Part shown: in pieces, positions 41,698-50,867 of the stretch
Position numbering within the stretch: the first letter of the stretch is position 1
Layout: each line of letters opens with the position of its first letter
Assembly: GCF_007743815.1 (NCBI RefSeq)
Contig: NZ_CP036265.1
Span: forward strand, 186,001 to 250,000
Length of the DNA stretch: 64,000 bases
Source: Alienimonas californiensis
GTDB taxonomy: Bacteria; Planctomycetota; Planctomycetia; Planctomycetales; Planctomycetaceae
Direction: 5' to 3'
Program-made: the position numbers and the translations under genes
The notes under the pieces: model-generated
The model's input: only the letters and a program-made list of their open reading frames with translations
Told to the model about the DNA's origin: nothing
Database searches by the model: none

Positions 41698-43575
41698 ATG
41701 TCGCTGACTGCTACGCCGCTGCTGGTCCTCCTGTTGGCCGTTTCTCCGCAAACCGGCGAACTCCCGCAAGGCAGCGACCCGCCGTCGCCCGTCGCCCCGC
41801 CGGAGGACTTCGGGGCGGGGTCGCTGGAGGGTTTGAAGCCGGCGGAGGCAGCCCCCGCGGACGCCGCCGCCCGGCTGGACGCCCTGTTGAAGGACCATTG
41901 GGCGTGGACGCTGGAGAACTTCCCGGAGCTGTCCACCTACCTCGGCATGCCGGGGGGGAACGACCGCTGGAACGACGACTCGCCCACGGCGTTCGCCCGC
42001 CGGCACGCCGACCGCCTCGCCTTCGCCGAACGGGCCGCGGCGATCGACGCGTCCACGCTGGACGAAAACGACGCCCTCAACCTCACGCTGTTCCGCCGCG
42101 AACTGGCGGTTCAGATCGCGGAGTGGAACACCGGCTGGCACCTGTTGCCGGTCTCAGCCCGGGAGGGGATTCAGGACGCGGGCAGCCTCGCGGACACGAT
42201 TTCGTTCAAAACCGTGAAGGATTACGACGACTGGCTGACGCGGATCGACGCCTTCGGCGAGAAGATGGACGCCACGTTGGCGCTGCTGGGGGAGGGCGTC
42301 GAGACCGGCCGGCTGCACCCGCAGGTCGTGATGAGCCGCCTGCCCCGGCAGATCCGGGCGCAAATCGTGGAGGACCCCGCCGACAGCCTGTTCTATAAGC
42401 CGTTCCGGGACATACCCGGCGTGCCGGCGGAGGACGCCGAAAAGCTGCGGGCGGCGGCGAAGATCGGCATCGCGCAAACCGTCGTGCCGGCCTACCAGCG
42501 GATGCTGGACTTCTTCGAGGCGGTCTATCTGCCGGCCTGCTACGAGCACGTGGGCTGCTGGCAATGGCCGGAGGTGCGTGAAGAAGACGGCTCCGTCCGC
42601 TTCTGGGCCGGGCCGCGGTGCTACGAGCACTTCTGCGGCAAGTTCACGACCACCGACGCGACCCCGGAGGCGATCCACGCCGTCGGCCTCGCCGAGGTCG
42701 CCCGCATCCGGGCGGAGATGGAGGCCATCAAAGAAGAGGTCGGCTTCGAGGGCGATTTGCAGGCGTTCTTCACCCACCTGCGGACCGACCCGCAGTTCTT
42801 CTACGGCTCCGCCCAGGAATTATTGGACGGCTACCGCCAGCTCATTCGGACCGTCGACCCGGAACTGCCGAAGCTGTTCGGCACGCTGCCGCGGACGCCC
42901 TACGACGTGCAGGCGATTCCCGCCCATATCGCCCCGGACACGACGACCGCCTACTACCGAGAGCCCAGCGCCGACTTCACCCGGCCGGGCACCTTCTTCG
43001 TGAACCTCTACAAACCGGAGAGCCGCCCGAAGTGGGAGATGGCCGCGCTGAGCCTGCACGAAGCGGTCCCCGGCCATCACCTGCAGATCGCCCGCAGCAT
43101 CGAACTGGCCGACCTGCCCGCCTTCCGCAAATACGGCGGCTACACGGCGTTCATCGAGGGCTGGGCCCTGTACGCGGAGCAGATGGGCGAAGAACTGGGC
43201 GTCTACGACGACCCCTACGCCCGCTTCGGCCAACTCACCTACGAGATGTGGCGGGCCGTGCGGCTGGTGGTCGACACCGGCATGCACGACCAACAATGGA
43301 CCCGTGACGAGGCGATCGACTTCTTCCTCGCCAACGCCCCCAAAACGCGGCTGGACGTGGTCAACGAGGTCGACCGCTACATCGCCTGGCCGGGCCAGGC
43401 CCTCGCCTATAAAACCGGCGAGTTGAAGATCAATGAACTGCGGACGTACGCGGAAGAAGAGTTGGGCGAGGACTTCGACGTGAAAGCGTTCCACGACTTC
43501 GTCCTCGGCGCCGGCGCCGTCCCGCTGGACGTATTGGAGGAGCGGGTGAAAGCCTGGGTCGCGGAGCAGGAGTGA
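41698..43575 (+). CDS. DUF885-family zinc metallopeptidase-like protein, exported
   Basis: The 625-residue protein has a short signal sequence (ATPLLVLLLAVSPQTG) and the DUF885 domain. The zinc motif is HEAVPGHHLQIA (an HExxxxHH variant of HExxH). A downstream Glu in YTAFIEGWALYAEQMGEELG is the probable third ligand. QALAYKTGELKINELR near the C-terminus is also typical. Members are long helical peptidases related to carboxypeptidase Taq/M32-like folds, and peptidase activity is expected but the substrate is unknown. It ends eight bases before a long palindromic repeat shared with another convergent junction. Confidence 0.92.
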   Translation: MSLTATPLLVLLLAVSPQTGELPQGSDPPSPVAPPEDFGAGSLEGLKPAEAAPADAAARLDALLKDHWAWTLENFPELSTYLGMPGGNDRWNDDSPTAFARRHADRLAFAERAAAIDASTLDENDALNLTLFRRELAVQIAEWNTGWHLLPVSAREGIQDAGSLADTISFKTVKDYDDWLTRIDAFGEKMDATLALLGEGVETGRLHPQVVMSRLPRQIRAQIVEDPADSLFYKPFRDIPGVPAEDAEKLRAAAKIGIAQTVVPAYQRMLDFFEAVYLPACYEHVGCWQWPEVREEDGSVRFWAGPRCYEHFCGKFTTTDATPEAIHAVGLAEVARIRAEMEAIKEEVGFEGDLQAFFTHLRTDPQFFYGSAQELLDGYRQLIRTVDPELPKLFGTLPRTPYDVQAIPAHIAPDTTTAYYREPSADFTRPGTFFVNLYKPESRPKWEMAALSLHEAVPGHHLQIARSIELADLPAFRKYGGYTAFIEGWALYAEQMGEELGVYDDPYARFGQLTYEMWRAVRLVVDTGMHDQQWTRDEAIDFFLANAPKTRLDVVNEVDRYIAWPGQALAYKTGELKINELRTYAEEELGEDFDVKAFHDFVLGAGAVPLDVLEERVKAWVAEQE

Positions 43576-43582
43576 CCCCGCC

Positions 43583-43682
43583 GTGAGCCCGAAGCGCAAG
43601 CGAGGGGAGTGAGTTGCGACGTCAGCGAGGGGGTACGCCCGGCCGTCGGGAGTCACCCACCTCGCTTGCGCTTCGGGCTCAC
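43583..43682. repeat. Long perfect inverted repeat at convergent gene ends (copy 1)
   Basis: The 23-base arm at 43583-43605 (core GCCCGAAGCGCAAGCGAGG, preceded by GTGA) is perfectly complementary to 43660-43682, with 54 bases between. The right arm supplies the TGA stop of the pabA-like gene. The same arm sequence flanks a shorter loop at 50784-50846, also between convergent genes. It probably acts as a bidirectional terminator or RNA-end protector. Confidence 0.9.
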
Positions 43683-44290
43683 GCAGAAACGGCGTCCCAC
43701 GTTGCAGCGGGCAGCTTCAAGAAGTTTTCCAATAACTCCACGCCCGCCTCGGTCAGAAAACTCTCAGGGTGGAATTGCACGCCGTGGACGGGGAACTGTT
43801 TGTGCTGCAAACCCATGATTTCGCGGCCGAACTCCTCGCTGTCGACCCAGGCGGTCACTTCGAGGCAATCCGGCAGGGAGTCCTCCGGCACGTCGAGGCT
43901 GTGGTAGCGGGTCGCGGAGAACGGGTTCGGCAGGCCGGCGAACACGCCGGCGCCGGTGTGACAAACCTCGCTGACCTTGCCGTGCATCAACCGCTTCGCC
44001 CGGCCGACCGTGCCGCCGTAGACCTCCGCGAGGCTCTGGTGCCCCAGGCAGACGCCCAGGATCGGCGCGGTCGGTCCGAAGCGTTCGATAATCGCCTTGC
44101 TCAGTCCCGCCTCGGCCGGCGTGCAGGGGCCGGGGGAGACGACGATACGCTCCGGCCGCAGGCGGGCCACGTCCTCCAGCGAGACGGCGTCGTTCCGCTC
44201 GACAACGACCTCCAGCGTCGGGTCGATCTCCCCGAAGCGCTGCACGAGGTTGAAGGTGAACGAGTCGTAGTTGTCGAGGACGAACAGCAT
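43679..44290 (-). CDS. pabA: Glutamine amidotransferase subunit of anthranilate/aminodeoxychorismate synthase
   Basis: This class I glutamine amidotransferase delivers ammonia to TrpE or PabB for tryptophan or folate synthesis. The nucleophile Cys lies in [17 protein letters not shown], and the His-Glu pair in [12 protein letters not shown] completes the triad. [20 protein letters not shown] is the canonical N-terminus, so ATG 44290 is the start; upstream in-frame codons to 44323 are dispensable. The 203 residues fit the family. No trpE/pabB is adjacent, so the trpG/pabA choice is open. Its stop codon lies inside the palindromic repeat. Confidence 0.93.
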   Translation of the reverse strand: MLFVLDNYDSFTFNLVQRFGEIDPTLEVVVERNDAVSLEDVARLRPERIVVSPGPCTPAEAGLSKAIIERFGPTAPILGVCLGHQSLAEVYGGTVGRAKRLMHGKVSEVCHTGAGVFAGLPNPFSATRYHSLDVPEDSLPDCLEVTAWVDSEEFGREIMGLQHKQFPVHGVQFHPESFLTEAGVELLENFLKLPAATWDAVSA

Positions 44291-44484
44291 GAGCGGCGGG
44301 CGAAGGGGACGCGGCGCCCGCATCCTACCCTTAAACGCCGCCGACGCCCCGGCTGTCCGACAGTCTCCGGGGGGCGGCCGGGAATCGAACAGTCCGGCCC
44401 CGCGGCGGGCGGGCGGCGGTATCCTGAGCCCTCCCCGGTTCGTTCGAACCCGCTCACAAGCCTCTCCCCCTCAAGGCCACGCCG

Positions 44485-45135
44485 ATGAACGCCAACCTGA
44501 CCGAGATCGTCGTCGTGCTGGACCGCAGCGGCTCGATGAGCTCCATGAAGACCGAGGCGGAGGGCGGCCTGGCGACCTTCGTCGCCGACCAGAAGGCGGA
44601 GGAGGGCGACGCCCGCTTCACCCTGGCGATCTTCGACGACCACTACGACGTGGTGCACGACCGCATCGATCTGCGGGAGGCGCCGGACCGCTTCACGCTG
44701 GAACCGCGGGGGATGACGGCCCTGCTGGACGCCGTCGGCCGCACGATCGACAACGTCGGCCGGGAGCTGGCGGAGACGCCGGAAGCGGAGCGCCCCGGAG
44801 CGGTGCTGTTCTGCGTGGTCACCGACGGCGGCGAGAACTCCAGCCGCGAGTACAGCGGCGACCGTATCAAACTGATGGTCGAGGAACAGACGCACAAATA
44901 CAATTGGCAGTTCACCTTCCTCGGTGCCGGGCCGGAGGTGTTCGCCCAGGGGGAGCGGATGGGGATCGACGCGTCGTCCGGGGCGGCGTTCCTAGACTTG
45001 GGCGAGGCGTTGGGCGCCACCTCGGCCAAGATGTCGCGGATGCGCAAGGCCGTCCGTGCCGGGGCCTCCGGGGCCGTACTGGCGGCCGCCAACCGGATGA
45101 CCGACGAAGAGCGGGCCCAGGCCGAGGGGAAATGA
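44485..45135 (+). CDS. von Willebrand factor A (vWA) domain protein
   Basis: This is a cytoplasmic 216-residue vWA domain with an intact MIDAS metal site: DRSGSMSSM near residue 13, Thr in RGMTALLDAVG and Asp in VVTDGGENSS. It carries no signal or membrane helix. The last 30 residues are helical (MSRMRKAVRAGASGAVLAAA). Small stand-alone vWA proteins often pair with MoxR ATPases or metal-chelation complexes, none of which is nearby. It is convergent to a sulfatase gene with a 21-base gap. Confidence 0.88.
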   Translation: MNANLTEIVVVLDRSGSMSSMKTEAEGGLATFVADQKAEEGDARFTLAIFDDHYDVVHDRIDLREAPDRFTLEPRGMTALLDAVGRTIDNVGRELAETPEAERPGAVLFCVVTDGGENSSREYSGDRIKLMVEEQTHKYNWQFTFLGAGPEVFAQGERMGIDASSGAAFLDLGEALGATSAKMSRMRKAVRAGASGAVLAAANRMTDEERAQAEGK

Positions 45136-45156
45136 CGCCGCTCGGCCCGCGACGAC

Positions 45157-46650
45157 CTAGCGAATCGACGCCTCCGGCAGTTCGCCCTTGATGCCCTGAT
45201 CGAGCGGCATCTCGTCCTCCCCGTCGGGACGAACTTCGGCGATGCGGCGGTCCAGTTCCGCCCGCAACTCCGCCACCATCGGTTGGAGGTCCGGCCGGGC
45301 GATCAGGTTCGTCGTCTCCCCCGGGTCGCGCTCCAGATCGTATAACTCCGCCATGTGCCGGTCCGGCGAGCCGTCGCCGTGCGGGTAGCGAGTATATTTC
45401 CAGCGATCGGTCCGCAGCGCCCGCACGTTCGGCGTGTAGGGGAACTGCTCCTCGTAATTGTATTCGTAGTACCAACTCGTGCGCCAGTCCGGGTCGCCCT
45501 CGGCGAGCAGCGTTTTCCACGACCGGCCCTGCACGTTCGGCAGCGGCTCGGCCCCGCAGATCTCCAGGATGGAGGGGGCGAAGTCGAGCGTCAGCGTCTG
45601 GGCGTCGATCGTCTTCGGATACTTCGGCGAGACCAGTTCCGGGTACCGCACCACCAGCGGAATGCGGATGGAGGGCTCGTGGGCGGTGCGTTTATCGACC
45701 ATCCCGTGCTCGCCCTCCAGCAGGCCGTTGTCGCTGGTGAAGATGAACAGCGTATTGTCCAGCTCCCCCGTGCGGGCAAGGTGGTCGTAGAGGCGGCCGA
45801 CGGAGTCGTCCACCGACAGGATCGTGCCCCAGTAGGCCCGCACCATCCGCTCGAAATCGAGCATCGCCGCGGCGGAGGCGTCGGGGAACTCCTTCCGCCA
45901 GTCGAAGAGCGGGCCGTAGATGCCGTGCCAGGTGTTGAGCCGCTGGGTGATCCAGTCCGGCTTGTCCGCCAGATCGAACGCCGTCCGCGGATAGGGAATC
46001 CGCACCTCGTCGAACGCCGCGGCGTACTTCTGCTCGGGGAAATAAAAGCTGTGCGGGGCCTTATGGCCGACCATCAGCAGGAAGGGCTGATCGGCGGTCT
46101 GTTCGTCTTCCCGCAGCCCTTCCAGCCAGTCGATCGCCATGTCGGTGACGACCGTCGTGTAATAGCCCGGCACGACTTCGCGGGGGCCGTCGTTCGCCCG
46201 GAACTCCGTATCGAAATATTGCCCCTGCCCGCGGTGGGTGACGAAGTGATCGAACCCCGGGCGTTTGCTGTCGTCGTCCTCGCCCATGTGCCATTTACCG
46301 ACGTAGGCGGTGGCGTAGCCGGCGCCTTGCAGCGCCCGCGGAAAGGTCGGCAGGTCGGCCGGATAATCGGTGAAGTTGTTGGTCACCCCGTGGGCGTGGG
46401 CGTAGAGCCCGCCGAGGATCGACGCCCGGCTAGGCGAGCAGAGCGACGTGGTGCAGAAATGATTCTTGAACAGCGCCCCCTCCGCGGCGAGTTGGTCGAT
46501 CCGCGGCGTTTTCACGTGCGGATGGCCCATACAACCCAGCGCCTCCGCCCGCTGATCGTCCGTGAGCACGAACACGACGTTCGGCCGCTCCGCCGCGACC
46601 GCCGGCGTGCCGAGGGCGAACAGGAGCAGAACGATCCGGGAACCGGGCAT
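45157..46650 (-). CDS. Secreted sulfatase
   Basis: The 497-residue protein has a signal peptide ([17 protein letters not shown]), the metal-site [20 protein letters not shown], the formylglycine motif CSPSR ([15 protein letters not shown]) and the second metal site [38 protein letters not shown] is the usual C-terminal block. It is closest in pattern to iduronate-2-sulfatase- and N-sulfoglucosamine-sulfatase-like bacterial enzymes, but the substrate is not determinable. It lies 45 bases downstream of another sulfatase gene on the same strand, so the two may be one transcription unit. Confidence 0.93.
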   Translation of the reverse strand: MPGSRIVLLLFALGTPAVAAERPNVVFVLTDDQRAEALGCMGHPHVKTPRIDQLAAEGALFKNHFCTTSLCSPSRASILGGLYAHAHGVTNNFTDYPADLPTFPRALQGAGYATAYVGKWHMGEDDDSKRPGFDHFVTHRGQGQYFDTEFRANDGPREVVPGYYTTVVTDMAIDWLEGLREDEQTADQPFLLMVGHKAPHSFYFPEQKYAAAFDEVRIPYPRTAFDLADKPDWITQRLNTWHGIYGPLFDWRKEFPDASAAAMLDFERMVRAYWGTILSVDDSVGRLYDHLARTGELDNTLFIFTSDNGLLEGEHGMVDKRTAHEPSIRIPLVVRYPELVSPKYPKTIDAQTLTLDFAPSILEICGAEPLPNVQGRSWKTLLAEGDPDWRTSWYYEYNYEEQFPYTPNVRALRTDRWKYTRYPHGDGSPDRHMAELYDLERDPGETTNLIARPDLQPMVAELRAELDRRIAEVRPDGEDEMPLDQGIKGELPEASIR

Positions 46651-46695
46651 GAGCGCAAGTTATCGATCAAGAGGTGAGTGAAGGCCGGCGGCCTG

Positions 46696-48570
46696 TTATT
46701 CCGCCGCCGCGGCACCGGGGGCGTTGAGATACTCCAGCCGCCGGGCGACGCTGTCCCCGCGGACCTGCGGCTTGAGGACGGACGGGTCGACCGGCGCCGT
46801 CCCTACGACGTGGTCCGCGAACCAGACGATTGTGTTCAGCACCTCCGCGGCGAAGATCGGGGAGTCCGTCTCGTTGAGCAGCGTCGCCAGCAGCGGTTGC
46901 GGCTCGACGGCGCCGATGCGGCCGAGGAACTCCGTCGCCCGCAGCCGCACGACGGGGGAATCGTCCTCCAACAGCGGCCGGACGAGCGGCGCCAGCGACG
47001 CGGCCCGCTCCCCGAAGGCGGTGCAGACCATCGCCGCCCAGTACCGCACCATGGGGTTCGCATCGCTCAATGCGGCTCGCAGCCCCGGCTCCGCCTCGTC
47101 GAACGGCCGCAGGGCCAGATCCGCGACGGCCGACAGCCGGGCGATCTCCTGCCGGTGAGCCTGTCCGAACGCCGCCGGGTCCGCCGCGGCCCGCTCCGCG
47201 AGCACGCTTTCGGGATAGAAGCTGAGGTCCGGCAGCCCGAGCATCGTCTCCCGCAGCGCCGACCGCAGTTCGTGCAACGTCTCCGCGTGGGCCGGATCGG
47301 CGGCGAGGTTCCTGACCTCGTGCGGGTCCGCCTCGCAGTCATAGAGAGCCTCGATCGGCTTCGGCTCGAAGAACGCCGCCTGCGTCGCGTTCAGCTCGCC
47401 GCGACGGCTCAGCTCGCGCCACTGCTGATAGGCGAGCATGTTGTAGCGGTAATTATTCTGCAATCCGTCCGGCAGCCAGGGCTGAAAGGCCCGGACGTAT
47501 CGATACCGGCCCCGCCGCAGCGTGCGGACGAAGTCGTATTTCTCGTCCATGCGGTCGGCGTAGCCGAAGCTGGTTTGCCGGGCCGCGACCGCCTCCGGCG
47601 TCACGCCCGGGCCGAGGAAGGCGGCTCCGTCGATCGTGCCCTCCGGTTCGACGCCCGCCAGCCGCAGCACGGTGGGGCCGAAATCGACGAAGCTGACGAA
47701 TCCGTCCACCCGCGTGCCCCGCTCAAAACCCTGCGCCAGGTGAGCGAAGTTCTTGGGAAGACGAACGACCAACGGCACGTGCAGGCCGGAGTCGTAAACG
47801 TACCCTTTGCCCCGCGGCAGCACGCCGCCGTGGTCGCCGAAATAAAAGACGAAGGTGTCCTCCAACACGCCGGCCGCCTCCAGGTCGGCGACCGTCCTGG
47901 CGACAATCTCGTCGATCGCCAGATGGTTGTCGAGGTAGCGGGCCTGCGTGCCGCGGACCAGCGGCGTGTCCGGCAGATACGGCGGCGGCGTGACCGTTGC
48001 CAAGTCGCGGTCGGACGGGCGGTTCTTCAGAGAATCCTTTTTGAAGTGCAGCGAGCTTTCGTGCGTCTGGGCGTGGGACTGCATATGAAAGAACGGTTGC
48101 TCCGCGTCCGGCCGCTTCTTCCAGCTCGCCTTTTTCGAGGACTCGTCCCACGTGTCTTCGGGCACGACGAAGTTGAAGTCCGTTTTGCTGTTGTTCGTTA
48201 CGTAATACCCGGCCCGCCGGAGGGCGCCGTAGACCGTCGGCTGGCCGTTCGGCAGCGGCGGCTGGAAATCCCTCCGGTGGAACTGCGTGCCGATCCGCGG
48301 GCCGTAACACATTGTGGCCAGCGTGGTGCGGGCCACGGAACAGACCGGAGCGTTGGAGAAGGCGTGGTTGAACGTCAGCCCATCAGCGGCGAGAGCCTCG
48401 ATCGCGGGGGCCTCGGCGCCGCCCTCAAAGAAATGGCGGAGGTAGTGGACCGAATTGTCCTCCGACACGATCCAGACGAAGTTCGGCCGCTCCGCCGCCG
48501 TCGCCCGGCCGCCGAACAGAGCGACCGCGGCGAGGGCCAGCGCCGGGAAGGCTCGGAGGTGAAAAGTCAT
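46696..48570 (-). CDS. Secreted sulfatase-like hydrolase with C-terminal helical repeat region
   Basis: The 624-residue protein has a signal peptide (FPALALAAVALFGGRATAAE) and metal-site NFVWIVSEDNSVHYLRHFFE. Its formylglycine site reads CSVAR (in SNAPVCSVARTTLATM), where Val replaces the Pro/Ala preferred by the modifying enzyme, so maturation is less certain. YFGDHGGVLPRGKGYVYDSG supplies the second metal site. After the usual ALYDCEADPHEVRNLAADPA block, about 140 C-terminal residues form helical HEAT-like repeats (YWAAMVCTAFGERAASLAPL, VRLRATEFLGRIG). It is probably co-transcribed with the next sulfatase, and diverges from the polysaccharide export gene. Confidence 0.9.
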   Translation of the reverse strand: MTFHLRAFPALALAAVALFGGRATAAERPNFVWIVSEDNSVHYLRHFFEGGAEAPAIEALAADGLTFNHAFSNAPVCSVARTTLATMCYGPRIGTQFHRRDFQPPLPNGQPTVYGALRRAGYYVTNNSKTDFNFVVPEDTWDESSKKASWKKRPDAEQPFFHMQSHAQTHESSLHFKKDSLKNRPSDRDLATVTPPPYLPDTPLVRGTQARYLDNHLAIDEIVARTVADLEAAGVLEDTFVFYFGDHGGVLPRGKGYVYDSGLHVPLVVRLPKNFAHLAQGFERGTRVDGFVSFVDFGPTVLRLAGVEPEGTIDGAAFLGPGVTPEAVAARQTSFGYADRMDEKYDFVRTLRRGRYRYVRAFQPWLPDGLQNNYRYNMLAYQQWRELSRRGELNATQAAFFEPKPIEALYDCEADPHEVRNLAADPAHAETLHELRSALRETMLGLPDLSFYPESVLAERAAADPAAFGQAHRQEIARLSAVADLALRPFDEAEPGLRAALSDANPMVRYWAAMVCTAFGERAASLAPLVRPLLEDDSPVVRLRATEFLGRIGAVEPQPLLATLLNETDSPIFAAEVLNTIVWFADHVVGTAPVDPSVLKPQVRGDSVARRLEYLNAPGAAAAE

Positions 48571-48825
48571 GCGTGTGTCCGGGGTTCGACGGCTCCCGCC
48601 GGGCGGGATCGGGCGGCGGGGCGTGCGGGGACCGATTCGACGGGTTCGATGCGTCGGGCGTCAAGCGTCGCCGCCTCTGTTCACGGGGCGCTTCCGGACG
48701 GGACGGCGGGGCGCCCGGGAAATTCGGACCAAGTCTTGAGCCGAACCGGACCGATACCGACGGGGCGGGTCCTGCCGGTTGCGCCGGCGGCCGCCGCACG
48801 CCTCCACTGCCCCGGCTCCCCCGTC

Positions 48826-50757
48826 ATGTTCCGACGCCGCGATCGCTCCCGCGTGTCCGCCGTCCGCGGAGCGTTCGCTTTGGGCGCGCGGGGACCGCGC
48901 CGGCTGGCCGCGGCGGCTCTGCTGGTTCTGTTGGCGGCGACGTCCGGGTGCGCGGCGTTTCGTTCGCTGGAGGGCGTGCCCGCGGGGGATCTCTCGCCGG
49001 ACTTCCGTCAGCCGGTCCGCAGCGGGCTGGAGACGATCGACCTCACCCTGCTGCGGCGGACCCCGCCCCCGCAGCACCGCGTCGACGCCGGCGACGTACT
49101 GAGCGTCTACATCGAGGGCGTACTCGGCGGGCCGGACCAGGCCCCGCCGATTTCCTCCGCGACCCTCGCCCTGGACCGGCCGTCGGTGGGCTATCCGATT
49201 GAGGTGCGGGAGGACGGCACGCTCGCCCTGCCCTTCGCCGGGGCCGTGTCTGTCCGGGGGCTCACCCTGCCGCAGGTCGAAGCGACCCTGCGCGAGGAGT
49301 TCACGGAGCGTCGCGCCCTGTTGAAGACCGGCCAGGAGCGGGTCCTCGTCAGCCTGCAACGGCCGCGGACGCACTCCGTGCTGGTGATTCGGCAGGAATC
49401 AGGGAACCGGCAGGGCAACCTGGGGTCCGCCGGCACGGTCAACTTCGAACTCGACAAGCGGGGCACCGGGCGGATCGTCGACCTGCCGGTCTATCAGAAC
49501 GACGTACTGCACGCCCTGGCCGCCACCGGCGGCCTGCCGGGGCTGGACGCACAGAACGTGATTTATGTCCTCCGCCGTCCCCGCGTGCAGACGATTCCGC
49601 CGGAACAGCACCCCGGGCCGGAGGCGCCCGTCGCCCCGGCCGCCCCCGCCGAAGACGCCGACTCAGAGAACGGTTCCGAGGGCGAGAGAACCTATGAAGA
49701 GGACCTCGACGAGGAGGCCGAGGCGTTCCAGCCGACCCCGCCCGCAAACTTCCGGCCGGCCGCCCCGATGACGGTCTGGCGCGGGCAGTCGCCGGACGGT
49801 CCGACGGCGGCGTCCTACGGCGCCCCGCAGTTCGCCCTCCCGGCGGGGTTCTCGCTGAACGACCGCATGGCCGGCCCGCCGCCCGCCCCGGCGCCGGTTC
49901 CCTCGGCCGGGCCGTCGCTGCCGGCGCTGCCCGAGGCGCAGACCTTCCCCGCCCCGACGCCTCTGCGGGCGACCCCCGTTTCGACGGCGCCGCCCGCCAT
50001 CCCCGCTCCGGCGCCCTGGCCGATCTCCGAGGAGGTGGCGTACTCACCGGAATTCGCCGGGTCGCAGTTCATCGACGCGGCCCCCGGCGAGCCGACGTTC
50101 GCCCCCGACGGACGGTTACGGGTGCCGGCGGAGCGTTGCCCGGCGGACGGCTTCGGCATCGCCGCGGCGACGATGCCCTGTGCGGAGAACGGCTTCCCGC
50201 CCTTCCCGCTGCTCGGCCGGTCGACGATGGGCGGCCCGCACGTGCTGCGGATTCCCGTCCGGCTGACCCCCGGCTGCCCGGTGCCCTTCACCGAGGAGGA
50301 CGTCACCCTCTACGACGGCGACATCGTCTTCGTCGAACACCGCGAGCCGGACGTATTTTATACCGGCGGCCTGCTGGGCGGCGGGCAATATCAACTCCCG
50401 CAGAACTACGACATCGACGTGCTGGAAGCGTTGGCGATCGTGCGGCAGCGGGGCGGCTCCACGGACAAGTCCCCGCTGACCGTCGGCGGGCCGTCGTCGC
50501 TCAATCAGGACGTGACCGTGGGCGCCAGCCGGCTGATTATCCTGCGGAAGGACGAACTGGGGCGGGAACTGCGGGTGGAGGTCGATCTCGAAGCCGCCCT
50601 CCGCGATCCCGGCGAACGCGTGCTGGTGCGGCCGGGGGACTACCTCGTCCTGCGATACACCAAGTGCGAGGCCTGCGGCGCCTTCGTGGAGCGGCTGGTG
50701 TTCGAATCCTTCCTCAGCGCCCTCGCCAACGCGGCGCTGTTCCGGCAGTTCGAATAA
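48826..50757 (+). CDS. Wza-like outer-membrane polysaccharide export protein with Pro-rich insertion
   Basis: The 643-residue protein starts at ATG 48826 with a basic stretch, a hydrophobic helix and a lipobox-like TSGCAAF, so it may be a lipoprotein. An export domain begins at YRVDAGDVL-type residues (HRVDAGDVLSVYIEGVLGG) with DGTLALPFAGAVSVRGLTLP. SLBB-like segments follow (RIVDLPVYQNDVLHALAATG near residue 220; VFYTGGLLGGGQYQLPQNYD near residue 515). Between them lies a Pro/Ala/Glu-rich insertion of about 180 residues, not found in Wza. It would form the outer-membrane channel for exopolysaccharide. It is convergent to the sugar transferase and Wzz genes. Confidence 0.88.
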   Translation: MFRRRDRSRVSAVRGAFALGARGPRRLAAAALLVLLAATSGCAAFRSLEGVPAGDLSPDFRQPVRSGLETIDLTLLRRTPPPQHRVDAGDVLSVYIEGVLGGPDQAPPISSATLALDRPSVGYPIEVREDGTLALPFAGAVSVRGLTLPQVEATLREEFTERRALLKTGQERVLVSLQRPRTHSVLVIRQESGNRQGNLGSAGTVNFELDKRGTGRIVDLPVYQNDVLHALAATGGLPGLDAQNVIYVLRRPRVQTIPPEQHPGPEAPVAPAAPAEDADSENGSEGERTYEEDLDEEAEAFQPTPPANFRPAAPMTVWRGQSPDGPTAASYGAPQFALPAGFSLNDRMAGPPPAPAPVPSAGPSLPALPEAQTFPAPTPLRATPVSTAPPAIPAPAPWPISEEVAYSPEFAGSQFIDAAPGEPTFAPDGRLRVPAERCPADGFGIAAATMPCAENGFPPFPLLGRSTMGGPHVLRIPVRLTPGCPVPFTEEDVTLYDGDIVFVEHREPDVFYTGGLLGGGQYQLPQNYDIDVLEALAIVRQRGGSTDKSPLTVGGPSSLNQDVTVGASRLIILRKDELGRELRVEVDLEAALRDPGERVLVRPGDYLVLRYTKCEACGAFVERLVFESFLSALANAALFRQFE

Positions 50758-50783
50758 GGCGAATTGAACAGCGGGGCGCTCTT

Positions 50784-50846
50784 GGTGAGCCCGAAGCGCA
50801 AGCGAGGATCGGAGTCTCCCTGCCTCGCTTGCGCTTCGGGCTCACC
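50784..50846. repeat. Long perfect inverted repeat at convergent gene ends (copy 2)
   Basis: The 24-base arm at 50784-50807 (core GCCCGAAGCGCAAGCGAGG) pairs perfectly with 50823-50846 around a 15-base loop. It lies between the ends of the export protein gene (50757) and the sugar transferase gene (50868). The arm matches the repeat at 43583-43682 over 23 bases. Confidence 0.92.
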
Positions 50847-50867
50847 GAATCCGGCCGCCCCGCCCAA

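Noticed and set aside
43583-43682. Considered as a CRISPR-like or mobile-element end
   Set aside because: There are only two arms in inverted orientation, no array of direct repeats with spacers, no transposase and no target-site duplication that I could see.
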